Both the position numbers and the translations under genes were made by a program. Shown piece after piece: positions 33,159 to 43,773 of a DNA stretch of 64,000 nucleotides (position 1 is its first letter; each line of letters starts with the position of its first letter). The notes under the pieces were generated by a model. That model did no database searches. It saw only the letters and a program-made list of their open reading frames with translations, and had not been told where the DNA came from. The stretch is from Leuctra nigra (lineage: Eukaryota; Arthropoda; Insecta; Plecoptera; Leuctridae), in the NCBI GenBank assembly GCA_934045905.1, contig OW203762.1, positions 51,795,411 to 51,859,410 of the forward strand, written 5' to 3'.

Positions 33159-34329
33159 TTAGTGAAAATCGCAGGTTGATATGTGCATTGGTATAGATGC
33201 TATTATCCGAGACGGGGTCCCCAGGCATCTAAACTAAGTACTAACTTCAAATTGAATATTTCAGGCAGCGAAATATACCGAAGTGTCCTTATAAATATTG
33301 TTAGACGGAGGTCAAGTCAAAGTGTCCATCGTGTTTTCGCTTTTCTCAACTTTTACAACAATTGCCATGCACGAAGAAATGAACAGTTTATTTGCAGTGA
33401 GACTTTACATTTACAGAAGAGTTGCTAACGCCCAAGAAAACCATCCTTCCAGTGTTTTCTGTTTCTTCGAACTTGCGACAAATAAAATTACTCTGGATCG
33501 AAAGTCCTTCACTTCTTCTTAGTCGTTGAAAATGTTACCAACAAAAAGAAGATGATCAAAAAAGTCTCTCGAATCATCGAAAAATTCTTTAGAAATTCGA
33601 TTGACCGAATCGGTTTGTGCCGCTCCGTTGAGTCTTATTGCGGACATAAAAGAAACGTTCTCTGCTTTACTAATGTATAAAAGATCTCTCGGAACGAAAA
33701 GCAAAGAAATCCCAGTTTTGGCCTGAGCACGTCGTCACTCTTTGTATGGGTTTGTTGAAGCGTGTTGGAGGAGGATGGAAGCTGCGTGGATGCGGTGATA
33801 TGAAGAGAGAAGATGCATCCAGTGATCGCTCCGTTTCATTGGGTTATTCAGGTGTGAAGACTCCACGGATCAAACGTGAGCTTTGCTTCAGTGCAACAAA
33901 GACATTCCTGCTCACAAGCTCCTCGCCAGAGAATTACTAAACAAGTATTTGATGAATGTGCAAAAGTATTTAATCATATGTACCTTATAATTAAAATATC
34001 ATTTAACGGTGGTTGTTACTGATTGATATTCAATCAGTTTCGCTGTTCAACCAATGAGAGACGCAGTTTTGTTGCTAAGTCAAAACTAAAATCAGATAAA
34101 ATCAGATGTGAGCTGAGAATGTAAAGATCCGTCTTCTGTACAAATTTTGTCACATCGTCTGCTTTTTCATTTATTTTATCTGTTAGCCCGATTTAGTAAT
34201 ACCGTTCCTCTGATTGAGCTGAAATTTGGAGCTCCAAGAAACATATGTTCAGCGATCATCTGGATATGTTTTTCAAATCGTCCTCTGACCGATTCAATGA
34301 CTGAAATTGTAAATTAACTGTGTAACCGA
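33159..34329. other. Intergenic DNA, no gene recognised
   Basis: Unique AT-rich DNA. Small frames (33183-33428, 33746-33940) have no recognisable domain. Confidence 0.5.
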
Positions 34330-34330
34330 T

Positions 34331-34531
34331 TAAGGCCCGGTTATGTACAATGTCCCGATAAAGTTAGCGGTAGGATAAGGATTAAATATTCAAAGCAACA
34401 AAGGTAGGATGTATCGCCTGAAACCATCCATGACAACAGCCAAACACAGCCATCTAGACCGCTAAAGTCCACTTTAGGCTAAAGTGAACTTTATCTTATT
34501 ACTTATCGGGACATCGTACAACCGGGCCTTA
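34331..34531. mobile_element. MITE with GGCCCGGTT inverted ends, about 200 bp
   Basis: TAAGGCCCGGTTATGTACAA at 34331 mirrors TTGTAC...AACCGGGCCTTA ending at 34531. The inner ends also pair (TGTCCCGATAA with TTATCGGGACA; CTAAAGTGAACTTTATC interior). Borders are TA or TTA/TAA. The head is similar to the fragment at 10498. Non-coding. Confidence 0.8.
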
Positions 34532-34625
34532 TAGTCTTTGCGTCCACACCTTCATTTTTTGAATTCTTATCTTTTGGGAGTATTGTCAAAGTTATGTCGA
34601 TGAGATAACAGAACTTTACACCTCA
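34532..34625. other. Short spacer
   Basis: AT-rich DNA between the MITE and the duplicated segment. No feature. Confidence 0.5.
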
Positions 34626-34886
34626 ATATCTAGTCGGGCGTTAGCTCGACGCTGCCAAGCACCGCTCTAATACAACGTGCGAGCTACTACCAGAGACTTA
34701 TATCGCAACGGCTTAAGTGGTCGAAACGAGGTGTCGACAGGCATACATGCAGTGAGAAATGAAAGTTGAAAATCATGGTTATCGGGTATATTTAGCCACC
34801 TGACAACACCTAACCAAATATCAAAGTGCTGCGTTCATCCCTTCGGGGTGAATTTTGGGCCTCAAACATGCAAGGATTGACTTTGG

Positions 34887-34926
<40 letters not shown>
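34887..34926. repeat. (GGCT)10 microsatellite in copy 1
   Basis: Ten uninterrupted GGCT units. The same number is present at 37198-37237 in copy 2. Confidence 0.95.
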
Positions 34927-35279
34927 AGCTAGGCACGTCGTTTTGCTTGCCCTTTTCTACAGATTGCACGGTTTGGTCTAGAGAGTTGAAATTTGGTAGA
35001 CACATAGAGTCCCCCTTCTCACGCGTACTTCTGAAAGAAAATCTGAAATATTTTGGCCGGAAGTGGATTTATCCAATTTTAAATTTTAATTTTTTTCAAA
35101 AGTCAAACGGGTCCATCGACAGTTTTGAAATTTGGCAACATTAAAGACAATGTATTGCTAGACACTCCACTTCAAGAAAAAACAAAATTTTCAAACCGGA
35201 AGTGGAAAAATTATCAATATTAAGCGTTCCGCTCTTCCCCTTCATCTACCAACACAGCAGCTTCGCTGTCAACTCCACA

Positions 35280-35378
35280 AATCCTGTCGGCCTGAATAGC
35301 TGAATTATCGGAGGCAGCTGGCTTGTGTTCCTGCATAACGGGTTCGATTCCCGATCCTAGAAAAACTTTTTTTTCACA
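35280..35378 (+). mobile_element. tRNA-derived SINE-like head
   Basis: TAGCTGAATTATCGGAGGC resembles a D-arm/A box. ACGGGTTCGATTCCCGAT is a well-formed T-arm/B box, followed by GAAAAAC and T8, a pol III terminator. Acceptor pairing is poor, so a SINE head or tRNA pseudogene is likelier than a working tRNA. It is absent from copy 2 of the duplication. Confidence 0.5.
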
Positions 35379-35625
35379 TCATCCTTTTTTAATTTGTGTA
35401 AGCGATGATACCTTCCAGTATATATATTCAAATGAGAGGTCGAGGGATGCTGTGTAGATCATCAATAACCCGAAACATCGCCATCGCGGCACGCCGATTG
35501 CCATCGCGATCACAGATAGTATCAGGTTCGTAGGTAATGCTGCAGGTATGACGAGCGACATTGCGTCTTGTTGAAATCTTCGCCCATTTGCTAGTTTAGT
35601 GGTTACGAACGGCATACAGTATCGC

Positions 35626-35710
35626 CGTCCTGTTGGCGCAATAGACAGTGCATTGGCTTACGGTGTTAGGGGTCGCCGGTTCGATACCGGCCGGGGTCGT
35701 ACTTTTTTAT
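35626..35710 (+). mobile_element. tRNA-Arg(ACG)-like SINE head or pseudogene
   Basis: TTGGCGCAATAGACAGTGC looks like a D-arm with A box. TTGGC-TTACGGT-GTTAG could form a wobble-rich anticodon arm with anticodon ACG. GCCGGTTCGATACCGGC is a perfect T-arm. The acceptor ends (GTCCTGT/CGGGGTC) pair only in part. T6 follows at about 35703, a pol III terminator. Degenerate, and absent from copy 2, so it probably arrived by retroposition. Confidence 0.5.
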
Positions 35711-36936
35711 TTGCAATTTTTACAAGTTTTAATTCTGCCTAACCATAGAGTTATTTTTTTAAGTTGCACAGTTTTAATTTTCGCCAGTTCGACTTTGTCT
35801 ATACCCATAGAGAGTTTTATTCCTTAGGCTGCCCAGTAAAACTTATGCGCGCGCCCTACGCCGCCTGGAGCACCTTCTGTCTCTAGCCGCTCGTAGAATT
35901 CTAGGTGAACTTCATAATTTTGTCACATTGAAAGATTCAAACCTCAAATATACCTCAATATGACGACAGAATATGACGTAGTATCAACCATTTGAGAAAA
36001 CTCGTTTGGATAGTTATTATGGATATCCAAGTATTGAGACAACAAACGAATAACAGACATCGATTCCGTTTCATAATGAAATCTTTAGTTCTACTACTTC
36101 ACGTACCTATGAATATTATAATGTCTAAATTTATTTCGGTTTCGAGAGTATGGAAACTTCGTTTTGTGTAGAATAAAGAATAATAGGTTAACTACGCACA
36201 ATGAACAATAGTATTGTATTCTGACGCCAATCGATTGCCTCACGCGGAATCTTCCGTCTGTGAGCTTACAAACATGGTCAACAATATGTAATGGCATTTT
36301 TAAAAGAATACCTACCTAAATGCACGAAATAATTCATTCTGTCTAAAATATCGAAACGCAAACAATAAATCAATTAGATGTATCAACAATATGCCATCAC
36401 TATCAGGAATAAAGACCGGTAGACTAATTGATTGTATGATCTATGCGTAATAAACACATACACCCCCCCCCCCTCACACACACACCATAATCAATAAACA
36501 AATAATAAAAGGTCAATTAATATCGTGAATCCATTGCTTGGAAAATACACAAAGCACATTCAGATCTAGAGATAAACATTCAGTGGCTGGTGGATAAGGG
36601 GTGGGGGTTGTGTTGTGATTATCAGAGGTTTGGTTTCCTATGTTGTCTTGACACAAAAGAAATACAAATGTACGTAGATGACACTTGTTTTAGAATGTAA
36701 CATAATAGATTCTGCTGCAGTAGGAGGCTGTCTTCTAGCACAGTTGTATTTTCAAATAACTTATTTTCACACTATTTATTGTAAAATTGTATACTTCAAG
36801 ATAATGAGTAAGCACACAACCCGTTCGAAGAAGACTTCCCCAGGGTAAAATTAGTATTCGTAAAGGACTTTTCTTTAAAGCTATTTCATTCAAAATAAAT
36901 TTAGAAAAATCTTATTCATAAATTACATTCATAACT

Positions 36937-37197
36937 ATATCTAGTCGGGCGTTAGCTCGACGCTGCCAAGCACCGCTCTAATACAACGTGCGAGCTACTA
37001 CCAGAGACTTATACCGCAACGGCTTAAGTGGTCGAAACGAGGTGTCGACAGGCATACATGCAGTGAGAAATGAAAGTTGAAAATCATGGTTATCGGGTAT
37101 ATTTAGCCACCTGACAACACCTAACCAAATATCAAAGTGCTGCGTTCATCCCTTCGGGGTGAATTTTGGGCCTCAAACATGCAAGGATTGACTTTGG

Positions 37198-37237
<40 letters not shown>

Positions 37238-38682
37238 AGCTAGGCACGTCGTTTTGCTTGCCCTTTTCTACAGATTGCACGGTTTGGTCTAGAGAGTTGA
37301 AATTTGGTAGACACATAGAGTCCCCCTTCTCACGCGTACTTCTGAAAGAAAATCTGAAATATTTTGACCGGAAGTGAATTTATCCAATTTTAAATTTAAA
37401 TTTTTTTCAAAAGTCAAACGGGTCCATCGACAGTTTTGAAATTTGGCAACATTAAAGACAATGTATTGCTAGACACTCCACTTCAAGAAAAAACAAAAAT
37501 TTCAAACCGGAAGTGGAAAATGTATCAATATTAAGCGTTCCGCTCTTCCCCTTCATCTACTAACTTACTGCATGTTGAAATCTTCGCCCATTTGCTTGTT
37601 ATAGAAATCGGCAGCAGACTGCGTCTCGATAGATATTTGTCGACTAATTGTTCTGTTCATAGAAGAATTCATTATGCACTTCATAATTTTGTCACATTGA
37701 AAGATTCAAACCTCAAATATAGGTACCTCAATATGACGACAGAATATGACGTAGTATCAACCATTTGAGAAAACTAGTTTGGATAGTATTTATGGATATT
37801 CAAGTATTGGGACAATAATACAAACGAATAACAGACATCGATTCCGTTCCATAATGACATCTTTATTTCTACTACTTCACGTATGAATATTATAATATCT
37901 AAATTTATTTCAGTTTCGAGAGTATGGAAACTTCGTTTTGTGTAGAATAAAGAATAATAGATTAACTACGCACAATGAACAATGGTATTCTGACGCCAAT
38001 CGAATGCCTTGTGCGAAAGGTGTTTACAAACATGGTCAATTATGCAATGGCATTTTTAAAAGAATACCTAATGCACGAAATAATTCATACTGTCTAAAAT
38101 ATCAAAACAAACAATAAATCAATTAGATGCATCAACAATATGCCATCACTATCAGGAATAAAGACCGGTAGACTAATTGATTGTATGATCTATGCGTAAT
38201 AAACACATACACCCCCTCCCCCACACACACACCATAATCAATAAACAACAACAATAAAAGGTCATTTAATATCGTGAATCGTCATTGCTTGGAGAATAAA
38301 CAATTCACATTCAGATCTATTCAGTGGCTGGTGGATTAGGGGTGGGGGTTGTGTTGTGAGCGTATCAGAGGTTTGGTTTCCTATGTTGTCTTGACACTTT
38401 TAAACGAATACAAATGTACGTAGATGACACTTGTTTTGGAATATAACATAATAGATTCTGCTGCAGTAGGAGGCTGTCTTCTAGCACAGTTGTATTTTCA
38501 AATAACTTATTTTCACACTATTTATTGTAAAATTGTATACTTCAAGACAATGAGTAAGCACACGACTCGTTCGAAGACGTCCCCAGGGTAAAATTAGTAA
38601 TCGTAAAGGACTTTTATTTAAAGCCATTTCATTCAAAATGAAATAAAAAAATCTTATTCATAAATTACATTCATAACTATAT
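36937..38682. repeat. Segmental tandem duplication, copy 2
   Basis: R1 (36937-37560), a 117-bp link (37561-37677) and R2 (37678-38682), in direct orientation to copy 1. The link shares GTTGAAATCTTCGCCCATTT with 35571-35590, so the extra DNA in copy 1 flanks that piece on both sides. Includes (GGCT)10 at 37198-37237. No gene. Confidence 0.85.
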
Positions 38683-40226
38683 TTGGTACTTTTTAAAAGA
38701 ATTTGAACATTAGCTTGTATATTACATGACGTGTTGGATAAAGTCATATTTTAAACAATGTTTTTTTCACTTGAGTCTTGACGAGCAACAGTTTTTTTTA
38801 AATGTATAGGTACGCACTGAATAGGACCGAGGAGATAAAATACGCTCCGTGTTACCATTTTTTCTCATTGTTATCATATATATATATATTTTTTTTTTTA
38901 ATCATTTGAGATTTTTTATGTTAATTATCATTTAGTGAGATTTAAACAAAATATGGGTAGGTACATTGATTTTTAATTGATTGTCCCTCGTACATACCGA
39001 TGTAAGCGGTAGACACCTTAGGGAATTTATAAGCGTGTGATCAAGGATTATGCGTCTGTTCTCCGGCAAAAATAGTGCTTTAGCTTCTCGGGTATCTTGG
39101 CAATCAGTCAGGTACAATCAGGTTGACCGTTCTTTGTTGGTTTGTTCGTGTGTTGGTGTGTTTTGTGACTGTTAATGATATACGTCCTACTCCTTCCCAA
39201 CCAGCACTATAAACACCAGGTGGCTCAGCTAGTTAATCTTAAAGGAACTCTAGGTTGACATCATCAAAATCAATTTTCACAACAAGGCAATATCAAATGG
39301 CCACATCCTTTGCCGTAATTCCTTTAACTTTCAGTAGTGTCTCTCTGCGCATGAACAAAGGAAAAGGCTTCTTGGTATGAACGTTCTTATTTTCTCCTAC
39401 ACCCTTTGACCGATCTCAACCAAATTTGGTGTACTCATTCTATATGAAATAACCCATACCGTATGATACTTGATCCCTTCCAACATCCCCTAATTTAAAA
39501 AATCACCCGTAGGTAATAATAGAAAATTATATATGCATATTCTGCATAACCCCACTCGTGATCTTTGGTACGTTTTTAAACTGTTGGCGGAAAAATTTGC
39601 GGCATAATCCATGTTATGGAACTATCACTAAACAGCAGTGTTGGATTAGTTCCTCAAAAAAAGGAACTAGTTCCAGTTCAAATAAAGAACTGGTTAGTTA
39701 CCTACCTGGAAAGTTTCCAGAAACTGGAAAGTTAACTTATGAAATAAGTTCCTTTTAAGTTATATTGCCTTCCAAAACACATCCGGATTTTATTTAAAAT
39801 GTGCTGTAAACATCTGTAAGCCTTAACGCTTTACCAATAGAGTTTAAATTACACAAAAAAGTGAACTTAGAAGAATTTAAAATTAAGGAAACGCATTTAC
39901 AATCATCTACCTTTCGTGTACCTTTCAGTTTACCAACTGGCAACTAATATGCGTAGTACGAGATGACGCACAAATTCCGGTCTACACCGGAACAATACAC
40001 CTACAATTTACGTTATTCACAAGTTGTGAACTTTTAGCAATTTAAAAGTTGAGATAACTCATATTCAACCAAAAGAAATTGACCCTTTCGTTATACTAAC
40101 TTGGGAACTATTGGAAGAAAAACAGAAATTTTTAGACAAGAAGTGACGTTGTTGGCGTTAACAATGTAATGATAGGTAACACTCAATGATCAATGAAAGC
40201 TGCTGTAAACTACCACCTCATGTGAC
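38683..40226. other. Intergenic DNA with a possible hAT end
   Basis: CAGTGTTGGATTAGTTCC at 39635 resembles a CAGTG-type hAT terminus, with self-complementary AGTTCC/GGAACT segments after it, but no opposite end was found. A (TA)n/T11 stretch lies at 38878-38900. No gene supported. Confidence 0.45.
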
Positions 40227-41178
40227 ATGTTGTACAAAAACAAAAACTTGTATATAGACTGCCAAGCACCTTTCCCCCTAAAAAGATTGAGATCTAAAAG
40301 AAGGTCGCAGCAATAATATATTGTTGAAACATTTTCGCACTTAAAATTCGTGAAATCATTTCGCCCAGTTCCTGCCGCCAAGCACAACATTATAAACCAA
40401 ACATTGTACCCAAATTTGAGATGAGAAAAAACCTCTATGTGAACCGTCATAGTATAAACTTTAAAACAATTATACTCATTTAAAACGAAAAATAGAAAGT
40501 ATTCAAATTTTAAAAACGTTAACAAAATCAATTTAAAAACATTTTTTTTTACATAACTTAAAATAAAAATTAAAAAAAATTATTTAAAATTTAATTAAAA
40601 AAAAATTAAAAGTAAAAAAAATAAAAATAAAGCTTGGCGCATTGAATTTGCACCGTCATGTTGACTTCTTCCTTCTTCTCCTTCATCGTCTTCTTCTTCC
40701 TTCTTTCTTTCGTCGTCTCCTTGGTCGACATCTTCTTTTTATGTTGCCCCCTCCTTGACACAATGCGCCAAGCTTTATTTTTATTTTTTTTACTTTTAAT
40801 TTTTTTTTTAATTAAATTTTAAATAATTTTTTTTAATTTTTATTTTAAGTTATGTAAAAAAAATGTTTTTAAATTGATTTTGTTAACGTTTTTAAAATTT
40901 GAATACTTTCTATTTTTCGTTTTAAATGAGTATAATTGTTTTAAAGTTTATACTATGACGGTTCACCTAGAGGTTTTTTCTCATCTCAAATTTGGGTACA
41001 ATGTTTGGTTTATAATGTTGTGCTTGGCGGCAGGAACTGGGCGAAATGATTTCACGAATTTTAAGTGCGAAAATGTTTCAACAATATATTATTGCTGCGA
41101 CCTTCTTTTAGATCTCAATCTTTTTAGGGGGAAAGGTGCTTGGCAGTCTATATACAAGTTTTTGTTTTTGTACAACAT
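40227..41178. repeat. Very long hairpin: 418-bp arms, 116-bp pyrimidine-rich loop
   Basis: Arms 40227-40644 and 40761-41178 are inverted copies with one mismatch that I found (CTCTATGTGAACC against CTCTAGGTGAACC). The apex sides are AGCTTGGCGCATTG and its complement. The loop is rich in CTTCTT/CTTCC. Each arm contains an open frame of about 110 codons reading outward from the apex (from 40531 leftward and 40874 rightward). The two frames are the same because the arms are, so they are not independent evidence of coding. Outside the arms, CTGTA(A/G)ACTA continues the symmetry imperfectly. Confidence 0.92.
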
Positions 41179-41183
41179 TCATA

Positions 41184-41191
41184 GTCTACAG
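41184..41191. other. 8-bp target-site duplication, left (GTCTACAG)
   Basis: GTCTACAG precedes the terminal inverted repeat and is repeated at 45633-45640. The pattern nTCTAnAn fits hAT target preference. Confidence 0.9.
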
Positions 41192-43406
41192 CATGGTGGT
41201 ATATAGGTTAGGTGAGTGAACCAAAGCTGAGGCAGTGGTACAAGAACGCACGCGGTTCCGCGCGCTGCCGCAGCGCGCGCTGCGATCACCCGGTCTGACG
41301 CTTGTAATGCTAGCATATGCAAGGACGAGGATTTCGCTGACGGCAAAGTGTTATTTCACGCCGCGTTCATTTCTACACTTACGCATATTTTGTGTTCACA
41401 AACGATAATAATTGTTTACGTATCAGTTTAAGCAATACGCTATTTGTTATACTTATGTAAAAATACAATTAATGTTCTATCACTGTTTTCATTGATTTTT
41501 TAGTACTGTGCACTGAATGGTTGATATTTGAAATTGCACACGATAAACTATTTCAAACTGAAATGTTACTATTACTAATTAAGTAATTAACACATAGGTA
41601 GGCAATTAAAATTATGTTTTACGATGTCGTTAATTTTGATAACTTTTTCTTGGTTTGATTTCACTTCAGAGACATTGTTGTTTGTTTGCAAAGTTGTCGC
41701 ATTCTTTAGTTTAAATGTAGTTATGAATAATCAACATCATCTTTGTGAGCACACGAAAAAATTAATTGCCCTTTGTCCAAATACACTTTTCAATGATTCT
41801 TCATAACAATCTGGGCTCATTAAGTTCCCGTGATGGAGGCACTTCTGGCAAGATGGCTATTATCAGTCCACAGATAAAACATATTTTACATTACCTTTAA
41901 TTTGTAAGATATTATCCATAGTCTTGACTTTGTGACATCTACATTCATTGTGATCTCAGGGTGAACATAATTTTTCGTCATTTGGTATGCACAAACAGGG
42001 TTGCATCATGGCATCCTTGAAGGGGGGGGGGGGGGGGGAGCCGAACATTTTACAACCCCTACTTTTTCCCTACTTTGACACCTTTTGCACTGTCAAACTT
42101 GTCATTATAGACCTCCTTTAGATTGCAGATATGACAGACCCAACATGCTCTATAAGTTAATTTGAAACTAATCTAAGATAGTCAGTTATAAAAAATTTCG
42201 CCGCGCGGCAGTTTTCTGGGTGTCAAGAACCCATTGAGCACGGCTAGACCACTTATTTTTGCAAAATCTGTTTGCCCCCCCCCCCCCCTCCCCCCCCCCC
42301 GGGCTAAATTGTTGGAATTCATTCAACACTGTGCATAAAAGTATGATTTTAATTAATGATAATATCGGACAATGCGTAGACACGTCACGTTCATATGGCA
42401 TAAGTCGATATCGTATTACTATTATCATATTAATATTATCATTAATTACAATTAGGTTTTCCACAGACAGAATTATGTGACATATTGTCCAGTCTTTCAT
42501 GTGTTGCTTTGCTATCTATACTTTCATTGTGATCTTGTGAAATATCATTTATCTATATGTATACCTTCGCCGCGTGAGATACGTAAGGACATAATGTCAT
42601 ACTTATATCATATTATCATAATAAAACAAATGCATTTTTATGCAGAAAACCCTGAAGAAGCTAGGAATCAGCTGATCAACATGATGTCATTCTTTATTCT
42701 AATTGGCTGAATGGCTGTAAAGGAAGGCGGGGTCTACGCCGCGTGAGTCGAGCCGAGGCGGCCGCGATCTGAGGCAAATGTATTTGAAAATTTGTGTAGA
42801 CGAAACTATTCAATATTTTTGCATGCCGTTTCTTTTGTTATGGCAGTCGAGAAGCTGGGAATGTTACGAAAAAATGGCAACTGTTTGGTTTGTATATTCT
42901 TGCCGGAATTGAGTGTTATGTTTTCAATTTGGCGGAATTTTAATCAAGTCGAAATAAAAATAATAATTTTGACCATTATATGTTGACATTTTGACCATAC
43001 ATGCAGCGACAAATATGTTCATGACATTGCCAGCTATATTATGTTTTTTTAAGATTTGTTTTAGCTCGTCTAGTTTTGGACATAGAGCTGATTTTATGAA
43101 TAAGGGTGGTTATCCCCGTTTTTGTTGAATTTAAGGGTGAAGGAGTCAAACCACAACTTGCCAACGGTTCTTTTTGGATTTAACGCGTCAAAATACATAG
43201 GAATATCGACGTTGGCAACTTTTGACAGACCTTCCCGCCAAGTTGTGATGTTTTACTTCTGTTCCGCGACTATCAGCCCGCCGTTCATCAGACCGGGTGA
43301 CGCTCACGCGCCTGGCGGTGGAACTGTGAACAGCGTGCCTTTTGAGACCGCGCGGGCAATAGGAACGAGATAGGGCGTTCTCTCACCTAACCTATATACC
43401 ACCATG
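41192..43406. mobile_element. Non-autonomous hAT-like element, unit 1 (A-B)
   Basis: 2215 bp with 25-bp terminal inverted repeats beginning CATGGTGGTATATAGGTTAG (41192-41216) and the mirrored end at 43382-43406. Subterminal symmetry includes CACCCGGTCTGA against TCAGACCGGGTG. CA...TG ends plus the 8-bp duplication indicate the hAT superfamily. The first 120 bp hold a GC-rich hairpin (GCGCGCTG-CCG-CAGCGCGC near 41259). There is no transposase frame; the longest frames, 60-104 codons, are shared by both copies but low in complexity. G17 (42022-42038) and C tracts lie inside. Confidence 0.85.
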
Positions 43407-43773
43407 GTTTGAAATAGTTTATCGTGTGCAATTTCAAATATCAACCATTCAGTGCACAGTACTAAAAAATCAATGAAAACAGTGATAGAACATTAATTGT
43501 ATTTTTACATAAGTATAACAAATAGCGTATTGCTTAAACTGATACGTAAACAATTATTATCGTTTGTGAACACAAAATATGCGTAAGTGTAGAAATGAAC
43601 GCGGCGTGAAATAACACTTTGCCGTCAGCGAAATCCTCGTCCTTGCATATGCTAGCATTACAAGCGTCAGACCGGGTGATCGCAGCGCGCGCTGCGGCAG
43701 CGCGCGGAACCGCGTGCGTTCTTGTACCACTGCCTCAGCTTTGGTTCACTCACCTAACCTATATACCACCATG
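43407..43773 (-). mobile_element. Inverted copy of the hAT-like left segment (A')
   Basis: 367 bp that is the reverse complement of 41192-41558, starting GTTTGAAATAG right after the end of unit 1 and finishing with the mirrored terminal repeat ...ACCACCATG at 43773. It is followed directly by the second B segment. Confidence 0.9.

Larger units (their letters stand above)
34626..36936. repeat. Segmental tandem duplication, copy 1
   Basis: It consists of block R1 (34626-35249), a copy-specific stretch (35250-35908) and block R2 (35909-36936). R1 and R2 recur in the same order at 36937-37560 and 37678-38682. R1 carries ten GGCT repeats (34887-34926) and the GAGTTGAAATTTGGTAGACA motif. R2 is AT-rich with no coding capacity. 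The copies differ by scattered substitutions and small indels. Confidence 0.85.

Noticed and set aside
923..41178. Hairpins as pure assembly artefacts
   Set aside because: Not fully excluded, but the loops differ in sequence and size (68, 102, 116 bp), the longest has a mismatch, and two share a specific apex motif, which random chimeras would not.
40190..41206. Two matching open frames of 113 and 110 codons on opposite strands, hydrophobic and alike
   Set aside because: They are the same sequence read from the two arms of a hairpin, so agreement is automatic. No domain, no conserved start context, AT-rich composition.
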